A stretch of 64,000 bases of DNA from Cristatella mucedo. Taxonomy: Eukaryota; Bryozoa; Phylactolaemata; Cristatellidae. The stretch spans positions 1-64,000 of the forward strand of contig WPIO01000090.1 in the NCBI GenBank assembly GCA_009760855.2, read 5' to 3'. A model generated the notes under the pieces. It was not told the DNA's origin, made no database searches, and was given only the letters and a program-made list of their open reading frames with translations. A program made the translations under genes and the position numbers. Below are positions 1 to 12,600 of this stretch, piece by piece (within the stretch, counting starts at the first letter, position 1; the number at the start of each line of letters is the position of its first letter).

Positions 1-689
1 CAACTATAGAGGATATTACTTTCAATCTATGAATGAATGGAGTATGGAAAACATTCTTCGTAACTCCTTGCAGGGCTTTTTTCAGTTTATTCGCTACTAC
101 TCGTAAGTTTCGGTTCTCTCGTTGGTCTATTTACTTGAGTTCAAGAAATGTTGAGTACATTTTCCAAATGAAACAACGGAGGCAGATTTAATATTTTTCT
201 AGCCTTGACATAGATCAGGTGCAAATTTTAAAAGGCAATAAAAATAAACTCTTTTATAGCCAATTAAAAAAATTCTACTATTTTCGACCCATTTCGATTT
301 TCTCTTGTTCCGTTAAACCTATACACACGAATGCCATTTTATTTGCTCGTAAGGAATTGAACGTCTGTGTGGTTTAGCATAGAAAAGATTTTCACTCCGG
401 AAAAAAACTTGCTCTTTAGTACAGGTCTGATTTCTTTACGAAGAGTGCCTACACTCATGGTTAAAAGAGTAAGTTTGTGTGTTCACCCTATTTCTGACGC
501 ATTGGACTTCCTCCATCTAACAGTTCAATGGAACATGACACTTTGCCTGCAACTACCTATCACATGACTAACCTAGTTTGAATTTCAAATTAAGGGTACC
601 AGAGAGATTCTTTTGATCTGACTGGTCTTTGCAAATGTATTACTATTACTATTGTAGCTAGAATCTCGCTTGCACCTTAAATGCTCACC
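1..689. other. No recognisable gene
   Basis: AT-rich sequence with no coding signal. The only open frame here (367-567) has no recognisable domain, and I see no repeat shared with the rest of the window. Confidence 0.5.
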
Positions 690-1212
690 ATTTTGATGTA
701 TCATTGGTTATTCGGTCAATCTAATTCCTATATCGGTTGTAAATCTGCAGCCTTCTTTCGAATACCCACGGGGCTAAGTGTCGTACCACGAGCTTTTCGT
801 AATCAAGCAGTTTCCCAACACCTCGTACAAACCTCAAATCTTTTGGAGACAGTTCATTTAGTCCGTATGCTCCCAAAGCCTGGAACTCACTCCCAACTTG
901 CACCACGACATCCCCTGACTTGACCACATTTAAAAATAACTTAAAATCGTTCCTATTTATAACGTAATTTAGTCGTTACAGAAGATTCGTCCTTTAAGTG
1001 CTTACGTGTGCTGACACAGCTAGCTGCCACTAACCACACTTGCATGCTGTCAATGTGCATGTCATCGCTAATCATGTTATTCATTCAGTTCATCAAGCAT
1101 GATAATACTTAGCATTGGATCGCGTTTCCTTTGCAGCAAATGCAAAGCGCCTAGAAATAGATTGAGTTCTCTGATTGTGCTGTAACAGGTTTATTATTAT
1201 TATTTTTTATCC
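690..1212 (+). mobile_element. LINE-A 3' fragment
   Basis: This is a 5'-truncated non-LTR retrotransposon copy. Around 780-960 it encodes a broken form of the conserved LINE-A C-terminus (SFGDRAFSSYAP, then WNSLPT, then DLTTFK), with several frame breaks. It continues into the LINE-A 3'UTR, recognisable by the core TGTAAAGCGCCTAGA, here TGCAAAGCGCCTAGA near 1,139, and ends in a TTATTATT tail near 1,190-1,210. The left edge is uncertain because similarity fades upstream of 690. It is non-functional. Confidence 0.8.
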
Positions 1213-2220
1213 CCATTTATTGCTGTGATTGAATAAAAATTCAATAAAGATTTTCCATTAGAATCATAAATCAGAGCCTGGTTTTAAATCTCGGTCTTCT
1301 TTGAGCCCAATCCAGTGTTTACACACTCTTTCTTATAATTCGGCTGCCGTGATGCTAGACTTAACTGTAAAGTATAGACGGCTAATACATTTTCTGGCAA
1401 ATTAGAATAATTGCAGCTGATCATATTGAATTCAATTGAAATACCCTAGTAGAGTATGTCTTCAGCACATCCATTTAAAATGAAAGAAGTTGTGATCATA
1501 ATATGTCCAAGGAAGTATTGAAGGTTGCTCAGCTGAATCAATAGAGTTGTGAAGATTAAACCTAAGAGTAGTGGCTTTACAGTGGCAAGCGAGTATATGA
1601 AGAACGGATGCAGGTTGAATTTTTTTGAATTTTTTTTTTTAAATTAAAATTTTAGGCATTTTTGTTCAGATAACGGATCAGCTGCAGGTTATTCAAACTG
1701 CTAGTGTCTCATATCCCGTTCACAGAGTGTAACTTCCAGTATATTTTAATTGCGAGCTACTTGATGGTCTGCCCTTCAAGAACCCCGACACTTTCATATG
1801 TAAATGGTGTCTATGCAAGCCTATTGCAATGGGAAAAGAAAAAATTCATTAAACTAGCGCCCTCAAAGTAGAAAATACTAGTCGCTTACACATGTTAAAA
1901 AACGTAGTTAAATGGTATTGCTTAGCAAGCTTGCAGCTAGCCTCATAAACCTACGGGAGATTGCTCCAGAATAAAAATTTCTGCAACAAACTAATTTGTT
2001 TACATGCTCATAGAATGCAAAGGCCATAAAAGCTCCATTGCTGCAATGTGCAGTGACCTATTGAATGTTTGACAAAACTCAACATTCACTGCTCTTCCCT
2101 TCTTTCTCTGCCGCATTGATCAAGTTGAAGGCAGCTCTGATTTTTTTCCGAATCTACCATAAAAAATCTCATAATGACCATGTTGTTCCTTTGCTACAAA
2201 TGCTTGTTTTCTACCAGTGA
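1213..2220. other. No recognisable gene
   Basis: About 1 kb of AT-rich sequence with a poly-T run near 1,628-1,640. No coding potential or repeat was recognised. Confidence 0.45.
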
Positions 2221-2760
2221 TCTCAATGAGTGCAGAGCAAAGTTCTTATGCTGACCCAAAAGGCCCGTTACGGCTTGGCTTTTTCATACTTGCCTGGACT
2301 GCTGTACCAGTTTCAGCCTCCTCACGCTCTCAGGTTGTGGACAGCCAATAAGTTATATGTTCTGTTCTTCATCTTAAAAACCATTTGCGACAGAATCTAT
2401 AGCTCAGCAGGTCGTAGATTGTGTAATTCGCTTTCATTATCTTCGTGAAACGACATCTACTCTCCTGCTGCAAAATAAGGCACATCATTTCCAGCTGTAC
2501 GGAGCTGCAACTCTAATGCTATTCACTACCTCAGCCACCGTTTTTGCTCTGCTATGCGTCTCACTTTCGCTCTTTTGTGAGACATGAAGCCTTTTGGCTA
2601 CCGAATGGGTACGAAAAACCGCTTAGTCTGTGTATGGCTATATAATACTCTCCTGCATGATATTCACCAAGTCTTTGCGGCTTTGTGGAGTTCATCCGGA
2701 GAGAGATTGGAGAGATCCAGTTAATTCTGCTGTGAGCAATTTCAACTGAGGTATCGCATC
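2221..2760 (+). mobile_element. LINE-B 3' fragment
   Basis: A decayed copy of the LINE-B C-terminal region. The frame at 2,230-2,448 reads SKVLMLTQKARYGLA, then SYLPGLLYQFQPPHALR, then SSAGRRLCNSL, which matches the better preserved copy at 16,960-17,180 in this window. The sequence after the stop continues with the shared LINE-B tail (TACGAAAAACCGCTTAG, ACTCTCCTGCATGA, then GGCTTTGTGGAGTT). The 5' end is truncated and stop codons are present. Confidence 0.8.
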
Positions 2761-3664
2761 ACTTTATGCTTAGCATCACTTTATTCTCTTACACAAGGGA
2801 TCGCATTGAACTTTGCTTCACTTACTTTAGTTCCCTTCATTCTTCATATCCAGATCAACCTATCAGATACTCTCACCATTAAAGCTATGCATCAAACCAA
2901 CCCCATTTCCGAAACAAATCGTTGAGCTTCACCTCTTTCAAATGCAAATACCTTTGGAGACCGCTCATTTACTTTGTATCCTGACGAAAGACGATAATTG
3001 CTTTTTCGGTAATATCAAAAATATTGTTTTTGATGTGAAGATTCTCGCGATCATTATTACCAGATACCGTTAAAGCTAAGACCTTTTTAAGGTAATTTGT
3101 ATGCTGTGCGACTGTTTTGATTTTTGTATCCTAGGATTGTCTCGAATTAGTCTGAACATCCTCCTTTAAGAGTTGAAGTTTAATCAACTGCCTCAGTAGT
3201 CATCGGGCCAACTTTACATCAGGCTTCCCAACTTGCTGCTTCTGTTTTGAATCCTCGCACGATGAGGCTTAAAGCTCTGTTAATAAGCAGCCTGTTGCTA
3301 AAAATGTTCCCGACCTGATCGCCTTGAGGGTAACTTGGTCCAAATCATATTAATCTCTGGTAATAAAATGCATCCCGACATAACTGGCCGTCTTTTGCAA
3401 CCCAAGGTTAACTAAAGCTAGCGGTTTACCAGTTTTCTCAACATGCAATATGTTAGGTTTTGATTTAATAGCCGACATACTGAGCCTCTGTAGCATCCTT
3501 ATTTTAAGAGTTCTAATTCGTCTGCTAAGTACCTGTTCTCACGTAGGAACAACACGCTAGCCTCAGACCTTCGTCTAAACTCTACGGTCTATAGTAAGTG
3601 GATAACATATTGTTCTTACCCAATCTTTCATAATTCATGCACTTATACGAAATAAGGAATAAAA
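2761..3664. other. No recognisable gene
   Basis: Roughly 900 bases with no convincing open frame and no recognised repeat. Confidence 0.45.
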
Positions 3665-4545
3665 ATAGTAATATTAATTCTATTGATAAAGCGCCCTCAT
3701 AGAACTCAATCTATCTCTAGGAGCTTTACATTTGGATAGGGAAATGCAATTTAATGGTGAGTAATATCATGTTTGATAGACAAACAAAATGAACTACATG
3801 GTTAGGGGTGACATGCACAGGGCTAACATTCAAATGTGGTTAGTGGCGGCATGACCATTGTCAGCACTCATAAGCACATGAAGGACGAATCACAGGGACT
3901 CCCTAAATGCTGTCCTTAATAAGTGTGTTTTTAAATTCGTTTTGAATGTGGTCAAGTCAGGGGATGTACTGACGCAGGTTGGGAGGGAGTTCAGGGCTTT
4001 CGGAGCATATGAACTAAACGCACGGTTTCCAGAGGATTTGAGGTTTGTACAGGGTATTTGTAGACTCTTGGATTCCAAAATGCTGGTGGTAACGTGCTCA
4101 GCCTGATGGGGGAGTATATCTAAGAGATAGGCTGGAGCCAAAGAATTAAGTGACCTGAAAGTGAGCCACAAGACCTTGAAGTCAATCTGTTGCTTGACTG
4201 GTAGCCAGTGCTGGTCGGCGAGAAGTGGTGTAATCTGGCAACTGCTACGCTCACGACAGACAAGCCTAGCTGTGGAGTTTTTCACCAGCTGCGATTGCCC
4301 GACCACACATGCTGGTATGCCAGTAAGCAGTGAGTTCCAGAAGTCGAGACGGGATGTCACGAATGCATGGACCAACTTGGACGTGGTATCCTTATCTAAA
4401 CGAGCCCGAATTTTAGCAATGTTTTGGAAACTGAAAAAAGGCAGATTTGACTGTGGAGTTGATATGGTCGTCCAACGAGAGGTCACTATGGAGTATGACA
4501 CATAGATTTCGAGCTGATTCAACAAGAACTTAGAATTATCAGTTT
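3665..4545 (-). mobile_element. LINE-A 3' fragment with 211-aa open frame
   Basis: A minus-strand LINE-A fragment. Its tail (AAT-rich, 3,660-3,690) and 3'UTR core lie at the low-coordinate end. The open frame 3,890-4,525 covers the region C-terminal to the RT palm: FVTSRLDFWNSLLTGIPA, the arginine-rich stretch ARLVCRERSSCQITPLLAD, WLPVKQQIDFKVL, then SPDLTTFKTNLKTHLLRTAF. Compared with the best copy (28,991-29,992) it has substitutions and is cut off upstream of LNDHTSSTVKSAYF. It encodes no complete protein. Confidence 0.9.
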
Positions 4546-4659
4546 TTGAATTCAGGTAAAGATTACCTCATAGAGTTAAATTAGTTCCCCAATAGATATT
4601 TTTAAAAGTCTACCTCGCGCATACTTAAGAAGGACGCATTATTACTGGCCAACTGTATC

Positions 4660-5440
4660 TTTTTTCATTTTAGTGTTTATCTTAAGCTGATATGAGCTGA
4701 ATGGGCTATTGTACACTGTGCCCGTTTAATGCAGCTCTATCTAAAATTTTAAGGTGCACAGTGTTGTGATCTGTTCCGTGGCTAGTCGTACTCAACAATA
4801 AACTTCACATTTAACCTCTAGAATACAAAATTAACTTGCATCTGTTTGCATTTTTTTTTGCAGTTTTAATTGCTACAGTGCTGTTGTTGATGCTCAATTG
4901 TGGATATTAAGTCTTTTCGCAAGGAAGCATACGAAAATGTCATCGTAACATTAACTCATTGAAACATATCAAAGAAGATGAACACGTTTCAACAATGATT
5001 TCTAGAAAGTGTGAAAACTTCTTCAAAAAAATGTGATCAAACTTTTAAACATTTCAGTCAACTCTCAATCATATAATGTGACACGATAACAAGCTGTGTA
5101 CTAAAATCGAACATTGAATCTTCCAAAACAAAATGTAAGCTTCGATAAAGTTGTTGACCTTATGCTTCCTTGTAATCTAAACTGCAGTGAGCGTTTTGCC
5201 AAATCCTAAAAAGTCAGGACATGAGTCCCATCACTCACTTTCTTGCTTCATCTTGCATCAGTGTTTGACAAATTTACCAAGTTATCCAACTATAGGTGCC
5301 TCTATTATACACACGAAAAACCATTTCACGTGCACTATCAAAGTTAATAACGATATTATTAAAACATTTGCTATAGTACACTTAGATAACTCAATGCATT
5401 TCTAGGTTCTTCGCTTTTGCTGCAAAAAAGGCTTCGAACC
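4660..5440 (-). repeat. Unclassified dispersed block, inverted copy of 45,395-46,570
   Basis: Read on the minus strand, this block is collinear with 45,395-46,570 on the plus strand. Shared landmarks include AGCTTACATTTT followed by GGAAGATTCAA, AATTGAGCATCAACAA, CATCTTCTTTGATA and GGTGCCTCT. At its high-coordinate end it includes a weak LINE 3'-end remnant (about 5,375-5,435). The plus-strand partner holds about 460 extra bases (45,780-46,240). No coding content was found. Confidence 0.7.
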
Positions 5441-8400
5441 TATAATAATATCGCACTTGATGAAGCGCCCTCAGAGAACTAAATCGCTTTCTAGGTGATT
5501 TACATTTGCATGAAAGCGAAACGCATTTTAATGGTGACTAAAATTATGCTTGATATAAAAGCAGCTTAGGCTGGGAGTACATTATAAATTACTTTCCTGC
5601 TTAACACCCACTTGGTCTTTATGACTTTTCAGAGGTACCGACGGAGATAAATTACATAAAAATTTTAGGAGACACATGCACAGGGTCAGCACTCAAGTGT
5701 AGTTAGCAGCAGCAATTAACAGTGTCAGCTTGCATATGCATATGAAGGAAGAATAACAAGGACCCACTATATGCTGTCCCAAATAGATGTTTTCTATGTT
5801 TTTTTTTAAATGTTGTCAAATCAGGTGATGTTCTGATGTAAGTCAAGAGGGATTTCTAGGTTTTGTTAGCATACGTACGAAATGCACTGTCTCCAAAAGA
5901 TTTGAGGTTTGTACGAGGTGTTGGTAAACTGCTTGATTACGAAAAGCTGGTGGTACGATGCTTAACCTGGTGGTGGAGTAAATCGAAGAGATAGGCCGGA
6001 GCCAAAAAATGATGTGACCTGAGCAACAGCTGTAATCGCCTGATTGCACATAGTGGTAGGCCAGCTAGCTGTGAGTTGCAGAAGTCAAGACGGATGTCAC
6101 AAATCCAAGGTCCAATTTAGATGTGGTATCCTTATCTAAATGAGCCTAAATTTGAGCAATGTTATGTAGCTGAAAGTAGGCAGACTTGATTGTGAAGCTA
6201 ATGTGGTCGTCTAACGAGATGTCACTTTGTTACGTGACACCTAGATTTCGAGCCGATTCGAAGGTGATATGCTGGTAGAGCCTATTTTAGTGTTAGATTT
6301 TCCAATTAATGAATCATATTGGAGTTGCCCATAACTAGTAAGTTAGTTTTATTATCGCTTTGTTTTAGAAATTTGGCTGCCATCTGGCTGCAGATGTCAT
6401 CAGTACATGCAGTAAGGGAGTTTAGACGATTTGAGGTGCTCGAAGGCTGGGATTGTTCAAAGCAAAGGTGCAACTGAGTGTCATTCGCATAGAAGTGATA
6501 GCCTAAACCGTGCTTGGCAATCACATCAGCAATAGGGAGAGTATAAACCGCGAAAGAAACCAAAGCTAGCACGGAGCTCAGAGTTACTAAATATTTCAGA
6601 GGTACTTTGAATGATCTTCGTTCATGTACTTCAATATTCTTGAGTCTCCCTCTGAGATAGGACTTGAACCGGTGCAGAGCAGTGCCAGTGATGCCAAAGC
6701 GTGACGAGCAGCGCTCGAAAGGAACTTCGTGATTGATAGTATCAAAATCTGCCGTAGATCGAGCTTAAGAAGCAGTGACACTCTTCCTATGTCTGCATTC
6801 CTGTTTACGTAGTTGTACACCCTAATCGATGCGGACTCTGTGCAGTGGTTAGCTCTAAATCCGGACTGGACCTTAATAGCAAGGTTTGAACTTTCAATAT
6901 CAGTTCAGCTAATCCGCTGCGACCCATACCAGTGTCTTTGAAAGGAATGGTAAAAGGAAGAATGGGCGGTAGTTGCTCAAGTTTTCTTGGTCTAGTGTCA
7001 CTTTCTCGAGAAGTGGCCTGACTACAGCTTTTTTTTTTTTTTTTAAGACATTACCTGAGACTAATGACATATGAAGGGTGTTAGTTAAGCATGGCAGCAG
7101 CAGATCAATGCAACGTAGGCGGAAGGCAGTGGGAATATGGTCCAGAAAACTTGTTTTTTCTTCTTCGATTGGGATAAGAACTTTAGGACTAGATTACTAG
7201 TGACCTTAAATGAAGACGTTGCGGTGCAGCCAAGAATTAGGGAACATAATTCTAGGGGGTATTTTGTCATTTCAGGGATCGACTCCCTGATCTCGTCTAT
7301 CTTCAGAGCACAGAATCGAGAAAAGCGATCGGCTAGATCTTCACAAGGATCATCAGGTAAGGATCTCATCTGGGAGCAGTTGAGGAGATGATTGATCGTC
7401 GACATCAGCATTTTTGGATTTTGTATCTGTGATTTAACAATATTTCCACAGTAGCTAGACTTGCCTTTGCTAGGATTAGTTGGTACGACCTACAGTAGTC
7501 TTCATATGACGGTCGATAGACAGACAGTTCTGATCTTCTGTACGCTTTTCGAGCTTGTACTTAGTAGACCTGGCTAGTTTAATGTCTGCATGAAACCATA
7601 TGACGTCTGAGCGAAGGCACACAGTATGTTTAGTCAGAGTTGCAAACTCGTCGAGTGTGTCAGCTAGTATCGAGTGGTGGCTCTCTACCTAGGATGATAG
7701 ATCGGAGGGAGGACTGAGTAGCAGAGGCGAAGCAGATATTCTCGCACGCACGGCATCCATATCAAGGGTCTTGAGGTTTCGCGATTCACAGGTTATTTTA
7801 GAGGAGGTGGGCGCAAACTATAGATTGAATGAAATCTGCCTGTGTTCAGAAAAGCAGGATTTTTCAATAATTAATCATGAAAAAGTGCTGTTTTATGAGA
7901 AAATCTGGTCGAGTGTGACCCTTGATCAGAGTATGGCCATGCACATGAGCCGCAAGATACAATGAGTCAGTCAATGCACATAGTTTAGTGCTAAAGGCGT
8001 CAGATAAGTGATTAAAGTGGACGTTAAAAGCACCCATAACGAGGAAGGATCGACTTCTCGCCGGTAGAACCAAAATGAGATAGGAGAAATCTGAGATAAA
8101 CGAGGACTTGGTACCGAGGGGGCGATTGACCACTGCTACTATCGGTAGCTTTTTTTCGGGTGGGACCAAATCGATTGATTCAAAAGACTGCTTCGAGGGT
8201 ACTGCAAATGGCCTGAAGTTGAATTTTGAGCTCTCGATAAGAGAAAAGTCATCTCCAGTTTTGATTGATCCAGGGGTGTGAAAGAATGAGAAAATAGCTA
8301 GGGTATGCGTCTTTAATTGTCGGCTGTTTATCGATTTAAGCCAAGTTTAAGTTAGGGCGAGCAGGTCGATACCATTTTCAGAAATAATGTTGCTTATTAC

Positions 8401-8765
8401 CAGAGGTTTATTGTGCATTGAGCAAGGATTCCAAAGGCAAGCATTAAGTCTGGCCAGTGGAGATATAACACGCCTGCAGACCACTAAGTTAGCGAGACTC
8501 ACATTGATACATGTGGGGGATCGTGCTGAGCGGTTCGAGACAATGCTGGGAATACCAAACAAGCAGGTAATCAGCTGGCAGGGTCTGTGCTGCCGGTTCC
8601 ATTTGCCACAGCAGCGGTTCCAAGGTGCTTTTCTTTTGTTATTGCATAGTTCACGAACCTTAGCGACAGCATTACTGTCTATGAATGTATTTGATCTACG
8701 ATTAGAAAGTGAAAGCAGCTGCTGAAGATCATAACTAACATGCTGGTTACAAGCCGCCGGTATAG
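5441..8765 (-). mobile_element. Near full-length degenerate LINE-A (EN + RT)
   Basis: This is the most complete LINE-A architecture in the window, read from high to low coordinates. The endonuclease N-terminus is at 8,562-8,347 (NACLWNPCSMHNKP, then ISENGIDLLALT). The endonuclease core near 8,060-7,880 has GAFNVHFNHLSDAF, where the usual GDFN has become GAFN. The RT N-terminus is near 7,080-6,920 (AVVRPLLEK, ENLSNYRPF). The RT palm at 6,572-6,306 has YANDTQL where the catalytic motif should be A-D-D. The C-terminus and a standard 3'UTR with AAT-type tail lie at 6,240-5,441. There are many frameshifts and stops, plus a T run near 7,029-7,044. It is dead. The 5' limit is approximate. Confidence 0.88.
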
Positions 8766-8969
8766 CTAAGGCAGCAGCCGGTTTGGGAGACCCAGCAACT
8801 CAAAGCGATTAGAGTTTAGATGTCCATTGGCACGTAATTTCGTAGGTGCTACAGTCAAGTAACAATCTGAATAACTTTAAACAGGTTTTAGCAGCATCGT
8901 TTCCGTATAAGATGGTCGGATTAACTACGGTTTTCGGAAGAATACTGCAACGAACACGAAAGCACTTAA
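8766..8969. other. Spacer between two LINE-A copies
   Basis: Short interval with no recognised content. It may be remnant 5' sequence of one of the flanking LINEs. Confidence 0.35.
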
Positions 8970-10180
8970 GACTCAAGTCGGGAGTGAGTGCAATTCTTTG
9001 GGCTATAGGTACTTTTGGACTTTAGGTAGTATAGGGTCTCCAAAGGATTTGAGGTTTTAATGAGATATAGGAATACAACTAGATTACGAAAAGCTCATGG
9101 CACCAAGCTAAGGCTGTTTAGGGATAGATGTGCCAAGCAGGCTAGAGCCTAAGCATAAAGGAACTTATAAATGAGTGACAAAACCTTCAAGTCGATGAGT
9201 CGCTTGACTCGGAACCATTGCAGCTCGTGGAGAAGTCTTGAAATGTGACGACTAAGACGTTCACCACAGACAAACCAAGCTGCTAAGTTTTGCACCAGCT
9301 GTGTGGGTCTGAGTGCAAATGCTAGTAGGCAAGCAATCACAGAGTTACAGAAGTCAAACGGGTTTTGGCAAATGCGTGGACCAATTTTATATATGGCACC
9401 TCTGCCTGAACGAGCCTGAAGATGAGCAATGTTATCTTGCTGAATGTAGGCAGGCTCGAGTGTGGTGCCGGTAAGCTCTTCTAGTGGCAGGTCACTCTGA
9501 AACATGATGCCTATTTTTCGTGCACAATCAGCATGAGATATGCTGGGAATGTCAATTTTGAGTGTTAGCCTTTCCCATTTCTTAATCGTACTAGGTTTTG
9601 CCGTAATTACAGAGTCGGTTGTATCATCATTCAATTGAAGAACGACTGCTTCCATCAATGTGTGGATGTTATCAATGCATTCAGCAAGGGGTTTAAGCGA
9701 ATTTGACAGGAATTGTGGCTTGAAGGAATCAATGCAGTGGTGCAACTGAGTGTCATCTTCATAGCAGTGTAAGCCTATATTAAGCTTGACAATAACACTT
9801 GGGAAAAAAGAAGCGTGTAAGCAATCAAAGGAACAGGACCGAGCTCAGATTCCTTGGGTTTCCCATATATCACAATTGTTTCCTGAATATTTTTGTCAAT
9901 TTACTTCAATACTGTGGGTTCTCTCTTTGAAATAGGACCTGAAACCAATGCTAAGCAGTGCCCTTGACGCCCAGGTGAAATGCGAAATGCTTAAGAAGAA
10001 CTTGTTGATCAACATTATCAAAAGCAGCCAAATGATCGAGCCAAACAAGAAGAGATACTTTACCCAAGTTAGCATTCCTAACTAGGTCGTTTTACACCCG
10101 AAGCTAACTCTGCAGAGAGAGTAGCTCTAAGATCAGACTGTATGTTACTACGAAGGTTGAAAGCTTTACGATATGTCTGT
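8970..10180 (-). mobile_element. Diverged LINE-A copy, RT to C-terminus
   Basis: A second minus-strand LINE-A, more diverged than its neighbours. Open frame 9,149-9,745 (198 aa) retains recognisable landmarks: LNDDTTDSVI for LNDDKTNLLVMG, WERLTLKI, the equivalent of NLGVIFQSDL, DFCNSVIACL, and RVKRLIDLKVLSL. Upstream RT sequence continues to about 10,180, with many disruptions. It lacks the usual 3'UTR at its low-coordinate end. It may represent a subfamily or simply an older insertion. Confidence 0.8.
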
Positions 10181-10439
10181 GTGGGGTCCTCAGAAGCAAT
10201 TATTTTTTACGTCAAAACTCAAATAAGGTGCGACTGAAGTACTCGGTTCAGCAGCTCACTGTGCCAAGTCTGACATTTACACTATGCTACTCTTCCTTCT
10301 TTATTTAATGTAATTGTCAGTACACTAAAGTGTCAAATTTCGATGCATTTGACAATTAGCTGTTCATATTCTGTGATCTGTTCCACCCCTGAAGATAATC
10401 CATATTGTTTGCATTTCTGGATCCGTGAATTACAAAAAT

Positions 10440-10765
10440 TCCAAACATGAGTGGAAGATAACTCCTTAAATTTCAATGACGAATGAACCTATTAATTAAT
10501 GTTTGAAAAATAGCCTAAAGACCAAGAATAGGTCCGCAGGAATATAAACAATGACCTCAGAAAAAAACTGCCGGAACACTGTTTTAGTGTGAACTTTCAC
10601 TGAAAGACAAAGGCAGCTCCAAAGTGGTGAAGTAATGTTTCAGCTACGTCTCATACTAAAACGTGCACAAGCAGTGACATTTTACATTGACGCTGGTTTT
10701 GGTTGTTCACAGATTCAGTCTCGACTTGTGCAACTCTATTTTCTGCTGGCGCCTCGTTGGGCGGC
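10440..10765 (+). repeat. Dispersed ~300-bp block, three copies in window
   Basis: Shares collinear landmarks with 20,960-21,250 (same strand) and 43,440-43,730 (opposite strand): GTTTGAAA, GGTCTGCAGGAAT-like, CAGTGTGA followed by CTTTCAC, and TCTCGACTTGTGCAAC-like. At 20.9 kb it directly follows LINE-B endonuclease sequence, so it may be the linker between LINE-B endonuclease and RT. Here it directly abuts the 18-bp minisatellite. Confidence 0.6.
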
Positions 10766-10796
10766 ACAGCCTCGAAGCTCAATGGTGCATCCAACA

Positions 10797-11740
10797 CCAC
10801 CACCACTTCGCAAGCCACCGCCACTTCGCAAGCCACCGCCACTTCGCAAGCCATCAATGGTGCAAGCCATCCTTCGCAAGCCACCGCCACTTCGCAAGCC
10901 ACCGCCACTTCGCAAGCCACCGCCACTTCGCAAGCCACCGCCACTTCGCAAGCCACCGCCACTTCGCAAGCCACCGCCACTTCGCAAGCCACCGCCACTT
11001 CGCAAGCCACCGCCACTTCGCACCGCCACTTCGCAAGCCACCGCCACTTCGCAGCCACCGCCACTTCCAGCCACGCCACTTCGCAAGCCACCGCCTTCGC
11101 AAGCCAGCCCCCGCCACTTCGCAAGCCACCGCCACTTCGCAAGCCACCGCCACTTCGCAAGCCACCGCCACTTCGCAAGCCACCGCCCGCAAGCCACCGC
11201 CACTTTCGCAAGCCACCGCCACTTCGCAAGCCACCGCCACTTCGCAAGCCACCAGCCACGCCACTCGCAAGCCACCGCCACCGCCACTTCGCCACTTCAA
11301 GCCACCACCGCCACTTTCGCAGCCAGCCACTTCGCAAGCCACCGCCACTTCGCAAGCCACCGCCACTTCGCAAGCCACCGCCACTTCGCAAGCCACCGCC
11401 ACTTCGCAAGCCACCGCCACTTCGCCACCGCCACTTCGCAAGCCACCGCCACTTCGCAAGCCACCGCCACTTCGCAAGCCACCGCCACTTCGCAAGCCAC
11501 CGCCACTTCGCAAGCCACCGCCACTTCGCAAGCCACCGCCACTTCAAGCCACCGGCAAGCGCCGCCGCGTCTCGCAAGCCGGGCCACTTCGCGCCGCCGC
11601 GTCTTCGCAAGCCACCGCCACTTCGCGCCCGCCGCCACATCGCAAGCCACCGCCACTTCCCAAGCCACCGCCACTTCGCAAGCCACCGCCACTTCGCAAG
11701 CCACCGCCACTTCGCAAGCCACCGCCACTTCGCAAGCCAC
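10797..11740. repeat. 18-bp minisatellite, type 1 (CCACCGCCACTTCGCAAG)
   Basis: About fifty tandem or near-tandem copies of CCACCGCCACTTCGCAAG, with occasional short units and a few indels. Around 11,560-11,640 several units are hybrids that carry the GCCGCCGCGTCTCG core of the adjoining type 2 array. Because 18 is a multiple of three, long open frames occur on both strands (plus frames read ATATSQ, PPLRKP or RHFASH; minus frames read EVAVAC or KWRWLA). I treat these as by-products of the repeat, not as genes. Confidence 0.95.
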
Positions 11741-12219
11741 CGCCGCGTCTCGGGGCGCCGCCGCGTCTCGGGGCGCCGCCGCGTCTCGGGGCGCCGCCGC
11801 GTCTCGGGGCGCCGCCGCGTCTCGGGGCGGCCGCGTCTCCGCCGCGTCTCGGGGGGCGCCGCCGCGTCTCGGGGCGCCGCCGCGTCTCGGGGCGCCGCCG
11901 CGTCTCCGGGCGCCGCCGCGTCTCGGGGCGCCGCCGCGTCTCGGGCCGCCGCCGCGTCTCGGGGCGCCGCCGCGTCTCGGGGCGCCGCCGCGTCTCGGGG
12001 CGCCGCCGCGTCTCGGGGCGCCGCCGCGTCTCGGGGCGCCGCCGCGTCTCGGGGCGCCGCCGCCGCGTCTCGGGGCGCCGCCGCGTCTCTCGGGCGCCGC
12101 CGCGTCTCGGGGCGCCGCCGCGTCTCCGGGCGCCGCCGCGTCTCCGGGCGCCGCCGCGTCTCCGGGCGCCGCCGCGTCTCCGGGCGCCGCCGCGTCTTCG
12201 GGCGCCGCCGCCGCCGCGT
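11741..12219. repeat. 18-bp minisatellite, type 2 (CGGGGCGCCGCCGCGTCT)
   Basis: About twenty-seven copies of CGGGGCGCCGCCGCGTCT and close variants (for example CCGGGCGCCGCCGCGTCT near 12,125-12,190). The array is extremely GC- and CpG-rich against AT-rich surroundings. It joins type 1 with no spacer, sharing phase and the CCGCC core, so the two arrays are probably one minisatellite that diverged in blocks. The plus frame reads RGAAAS or APPRLG. Confidence 0.95.
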
Positions 12220-12600
12220 TTCTGACCTGCACCGCATATCCGATCTGCGCCTCGTCTCCTAGCAGTTCTGCGTCGCAGCCCACTTGCGTCGCCGATGAGC
12301 CTCCGACCTGCTCCGCATCTCCCACTTGCTCCGAGTCGTAACCCACCGGTTCGTCGCATGCCAGAGTCACCTCCACGGTTTCCGCTACCTCGTAGGCTGT
12401 TGCCTTGTTGCACACCACGTGCGCCTGGCAAACCGTCACAGCCTGGATCGCTGTCACCGCGTTCCGCAGGGTGGCATCCTGGTAAACCGTTGTCGCCCGG
12501 CGCACCGTCGGCGACTGCTGATTTTGCTTCTGGTTCCTTTTGTCGCCGCCCTCTCTCCGACGAGCATTTGCAAACTCAGCGCTCAGCAGTCGCTCTGTAC
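12220..12600. other. GC-rich flank between minisatellite and gag-like fragment
   Basis: GC-rich, partly repetitive sequence. On the minus strand a second frame continues past the gag-like stop at 12,601 and reads LLSAEFANARRREGGDKRN. That resembles the region following the conserved gag motif, so a frameshifted gag may extend to about 12,510. Beyond that the reading becomes low-complexity. Confidence 0.4.

Noticed and set aside
10635..12505. Long overlapping open frames (up to 568 aa) on both strands
   Set aside because: All are produced by the 18-bp tandem repeat, which is divisible by three and lacks stop codons in almost every frame. No non-repetitive domain is included.
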